NCBI RefSeq assembly: GCF_002561455.1
Contig: NZ_NTUP01000005.1
Span: forward strand, 27,490-91,489
Direction of reading: 5' to 3'
Source: Bacillus sp. AFS015802
GTDB lineage: Bacteria > Bacillota > Bacilli > Bacillales > Bacillaceae_B
Length of the DNA stretch: 64,000 nt
Below the pieces are notes generated by a model that did not search any database, was not told where the DNA came from, and was given only the letters and a program-made list of their open reading frames with translations. The translations under genes and the position numbers were made by a program. Positions 62,736 through 64,000 of the stretch are shown here, piece by piece; position 1 is the first letter of the stretch; every line of letters begins with the position of its first letter.

Positions 62736-62766
62736 TAAAAAAGACTTCCTCATAAAGAGAAAGTCT
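62736..62766 (-). terminator. Terminator of the tRNA cluster
   Basis: On the minus strand AGACTTTCTC and GAGGAAGTCT pair with one G-U around TTTAT, followed by TTTTTT, 14 bp past the last tRNA. Confidence 0.92.
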
Positions 62767-62779
62767 GTCGTATGTAAGT

Positions 62780-62853
62780 TGGAGCGGGTGAAGGGAATCG
62801 AACCCTCATCATCAGCTTGGAAGGCTGAGGTTTTACCACTAAACTACACCCGC
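62780..62853 (-). tRNA. tRNA-Gly (TCC)
   Basis: A 74-nt cloverleaf with encoded CCA. The anticodon loop CTTCCAA lies between CAGC and GCTG stems. Last tRNA of the cluster. Confidence 0.97.
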
Positions 62854-62857
62854 GATG

Positions 62858-62941
62858 TGGTACCGGTGGCCGGGATCGAACCGGCACTCCAGAGGAACAC
62901 GATTTTGAGTCGTGCGCGTCTGCCAATTCCGCCACACCGGC
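62858..62941 (-). tRNA. tRNA-Leu (CAA)
   Basis: An 84-nt tRNA with a long variable arm and encoded CCA. The anticodon loop CTCAAAA lies between CACGA and TCGTG. Its wobble base is the target of the TrmL enzyme encoded at 47859-48332. Confidence 0.97.
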
Positions 62942-62949
62942 ATTACATT

Positions 62950-63023
62950 TGGAGGCGGCAACCGGATTTGAACCGGTGATCAGGGTTTTGCAGACCCATG
63001 CCTTACCACTTGGCTATGCCGCC
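62950..63023 (-). tRNA. tRNA-Cys (GCA)
   Basis: A 74-nt tRNA with CCA encoded. The anticodon loop CTGCAAA lies between TGGGT and ACCCT. Confidence 0.97.
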
Positions 63024-63030
63024 TTAATAT

Positions 63031-63105
63031 TGGAGCGGAAGACGGGATTCGAACCCGCGACCCCCACCTTGGCAAGGTGGTGTTCTACCACTGAACTACT
63101 TCCGC
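63031..63105 (-). tRNA. tRNA-Gly (GCC)
   Basis: A 75-nt tRNA with CCA encoded. The anticodon loop TTGCCAA lies between CCACC and GGTGG. Confidence 0.97.
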
Positions 63106-63109
63106 ACTA

Positions 63110-63181
63110 CTGGGCTAGCTGGATTCGAACCAACGCATGTCGCAGTCAAAGTGCGATGCCTTACCGCTTGGCTATAGCCCA
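63110..63181 (-). tRNA. tRNA-Gln (TTG), CCA not encoded
   Basis: A 72-nt tRNA body from T1 to discriminator G73. The anticodon loop CTTTGAC lies between TCGCA and TGCGA. The discriminator is followed by TAGT, not CCA, and the next tRNA starts 4 nt on. The 3' CCA must be added by nucleotidyltransferase. Confidence 0.95.
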
Positions 63182-63220
63182 CTGATAGTATATGTCACGG
63201 AAATGAAAATGTGACTTTTA

Positions 63221-63297
63221 TGGGGCGACTGATGGGAATCGAACCCACGAATGCCTGAACCACAATCAGGTGCGTTAACCACTTCGCCACAATCGCC
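63221..63297 (-). tRNA. tRNA-His (GTG)
   Basis: A 77-nt tRNA with CCA encoded. The anticodon loop TTGTGGT lies between CCTGA and TCAGG. The extra G-1 that pairs with C73, the identity element of tRNA-His, is encoded. Confidence 0.97.
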
Positions 63298-63307
63298 GTA
63301 ATAAAAT

Positions 63308-63381
63308 TGGCAGGGGTAGTAGGAATCGAACCCACACCAAAGGTTTTGGAGACCTTCGTTCTACCGTTAAACTATACCCCT
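63308..63381 (-). tRNA. tRNA-Trp (CCA)
   Basis: A 74-nt tRNA with 3' CCA encoded. The anticodon loop CTCCAAA lies between AAGGT and ACCTT. Acceptor stem AGGGGTA/TACCCCT. Confidence 0.97.
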
Positions 63382-63498
63382 AAGATATAAGATATATTTT
63401 TTTACTGCTACGTTAATTGCCTAGGTCATGATGCTCCACTTCGTTGCGCGTGGTTTAAGGAAGATTATTTTACTCCGCTGTCGCTTCGTAAAAAATCT

Positions 63499-63582
63499 TG
63501 GTGGAGGGGGGCAGATTCGAACTGCCGAACCCGAAGGAGCGGATTTACAGTCCGCCGCGTTTAGCCACTTCGCTACCCCTCC
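63499..63582 (-). tRNA. tRNA-Tyr (GTA)
   Basis: An 84-nt tRNA with a long variable arm and CCA encoded. The anticodon loop CTGTAAA lies between GCGGA and TCCGC. Confidence 0.97.
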
Positions 63583-63598
63583 ATCTACATCACTTCAC

Positions 63599-63674
<76 letters not shown>

Positions 63675-63688
63675 ATCAAGTAAATAAA

Positions 63689-63764
63689 TGGTGGCTCAGG
63701 ACGGAATCGAACCGCCGACACATGGATTTTCAGTCCATTGCTCTACCAACTGAGCTACTGAGCC
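63689..63764 (-). tRNA. tRNA-Phe (GAA)
   Basis: A 76-nt tRNA with CCA encoded. The anticodon loop CTGAAAA lies between ATGGA and TCCAT. The cluster order Phe-Thr-Tyr-Trp-His-Gln-Gly-Cys-Leu-Gly follows the pattern of large Bacillus tRNA operons. Confidence 0.97.
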
Positions 63765-63883
63765 GTATTTAGTATGCATCCTACAAGTAGAATGTTGTAG
63801 TCCATCGTCCAGCTCTCAGGAAGCTGAAACAAGTAGATGCTCGAGCTGTACGCTGATGTTTACTCGATGAAGCTTATTCATCG

Positions 63884-63909
63884 TGCTCTACCAACTGAGC
63901 TACTGAGCC
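63884..63909 (-). pseudogene. 5' fragment of tRNA-Phe
   Basis: Twenty-six bases identical to the acceptor 5' strand and D arm of the complete tRNA-Phe (63739-63764), ending at the start of the anticodon stem. The sequence then departs completely, with no anticodon or T arm. The two copies bound a 145-bp segment. Confidence 0.85.
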
Positions 63910-64000
63910 AAATAGTTTTCGGCTTCCGCTAAGTTTCGAATCTCTTCGTCAGCTCACTCAGTCACATCCTCACGTATGTAAAATACGCTCCGGTGTTCCT

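Noticed and set aside
62949..63185. Long plus-strand reading frames over the tRNA cluster, also at 63428-63772 and 62719-62979
   Set aside because: They are antisense readings of tRNA genes; the peptides (GFEP, ALPLGYAA and similar) are well-known spurious products, and no ribosome site precedes them.

Overview
The window looks like chromosomal DNA of a low-to-moderate-GC, aerobic, endospore-forming member of the Bacillaceae. The evidence is purine-rich Shine-Dalgarno (SD) sequences with frequent TTG/GTG starts, sporulation genes (yhbH, prkA, a KinB-like kinase), and blocks that match the Bacillus subtilis yhc, yhb and bdb neighbourhoods. I cannot name the species from sequence alone; a Bacillus/Rossellomorea-type organism would fit. 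Almost everything is ordinary core or metabolic chromosome. I see no prophage, insertion sequence, CRISPR array or rRNA.

Layout. 1-10.3 kb: azr-yhcZ-yhcY two-component block, pgcA, yhcX, an oligo-1,6-glucosidase, bdbC plus a membrane-anchored thioredoxin, yhcU and yhcT. 10.3-12.5 kb: quinone/electrophile defence genes (WrbA-type oxidoreductase, DoxX) behind MhqR-type boxes, and an aldo/keto reductase. 12.5-17.4 kb: two exported glycosidases, GH31 and GH66, which with the GH13 enzyme at 5.9-7.5 kb suggest alpha-1,6-glucan use. 17.4-25 kb: helD, a KinB-like kinase, an ATP-grasp ligase, mscL, a LacI regulator, two very small genes and a nitroreductase. 25-34.6 kb: cydDC, a RocB-like peptidase, a purine permease, a phosphatase, an acetyltransferase and ldh; cydDC and ldh carry Rex boxes. 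34.7-42.4 kb: a Gly/Pro-rich protein, SIMPL protein, proC, small enzymes, rpiA and a STAS protein. 42.5-51.7 kb: yhbH, two paralogous small genes, prkA, nfrA, trmL, yhbB, queG and a B3/B4 protein. 52-62.6 kb: a sugar system made of an ABC importer, a YesMN-type two-component pair, ThuA, two Gfo/Idh/MocA dehydrogenases and a TIM-barrel isomerase-like protein. 62.7-64 kb: ten tRNA genes on the minus strand plus a 26-nt tRNA-Phe fragment.

The most interesting metabolic unit is the 52-62.6 kb block. Its gene set resembles oxidative (3-keto) disaccharide catabolism of the ThuAB type rather than hydrolysis, and two cre-like sites sit at its importer promoter. Several regulatory circuits can be read directly: Rex (ldh, cydDC), MhqR-like (doxX), PurR-like (purine permease), a GntR-type operator (GH31), LacI-type operators and a tandem palindrome pair ahead of a flavodoxin-fold oxidoreductase. 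Non-coding curiosities include two independent repeat arrays with a 20-21-bp period, a dispersed hairpin motif built on AGGGACGGACCTT, two other Bacillus-type dispersed repeats, and a hairpin that buries an SD sequence.
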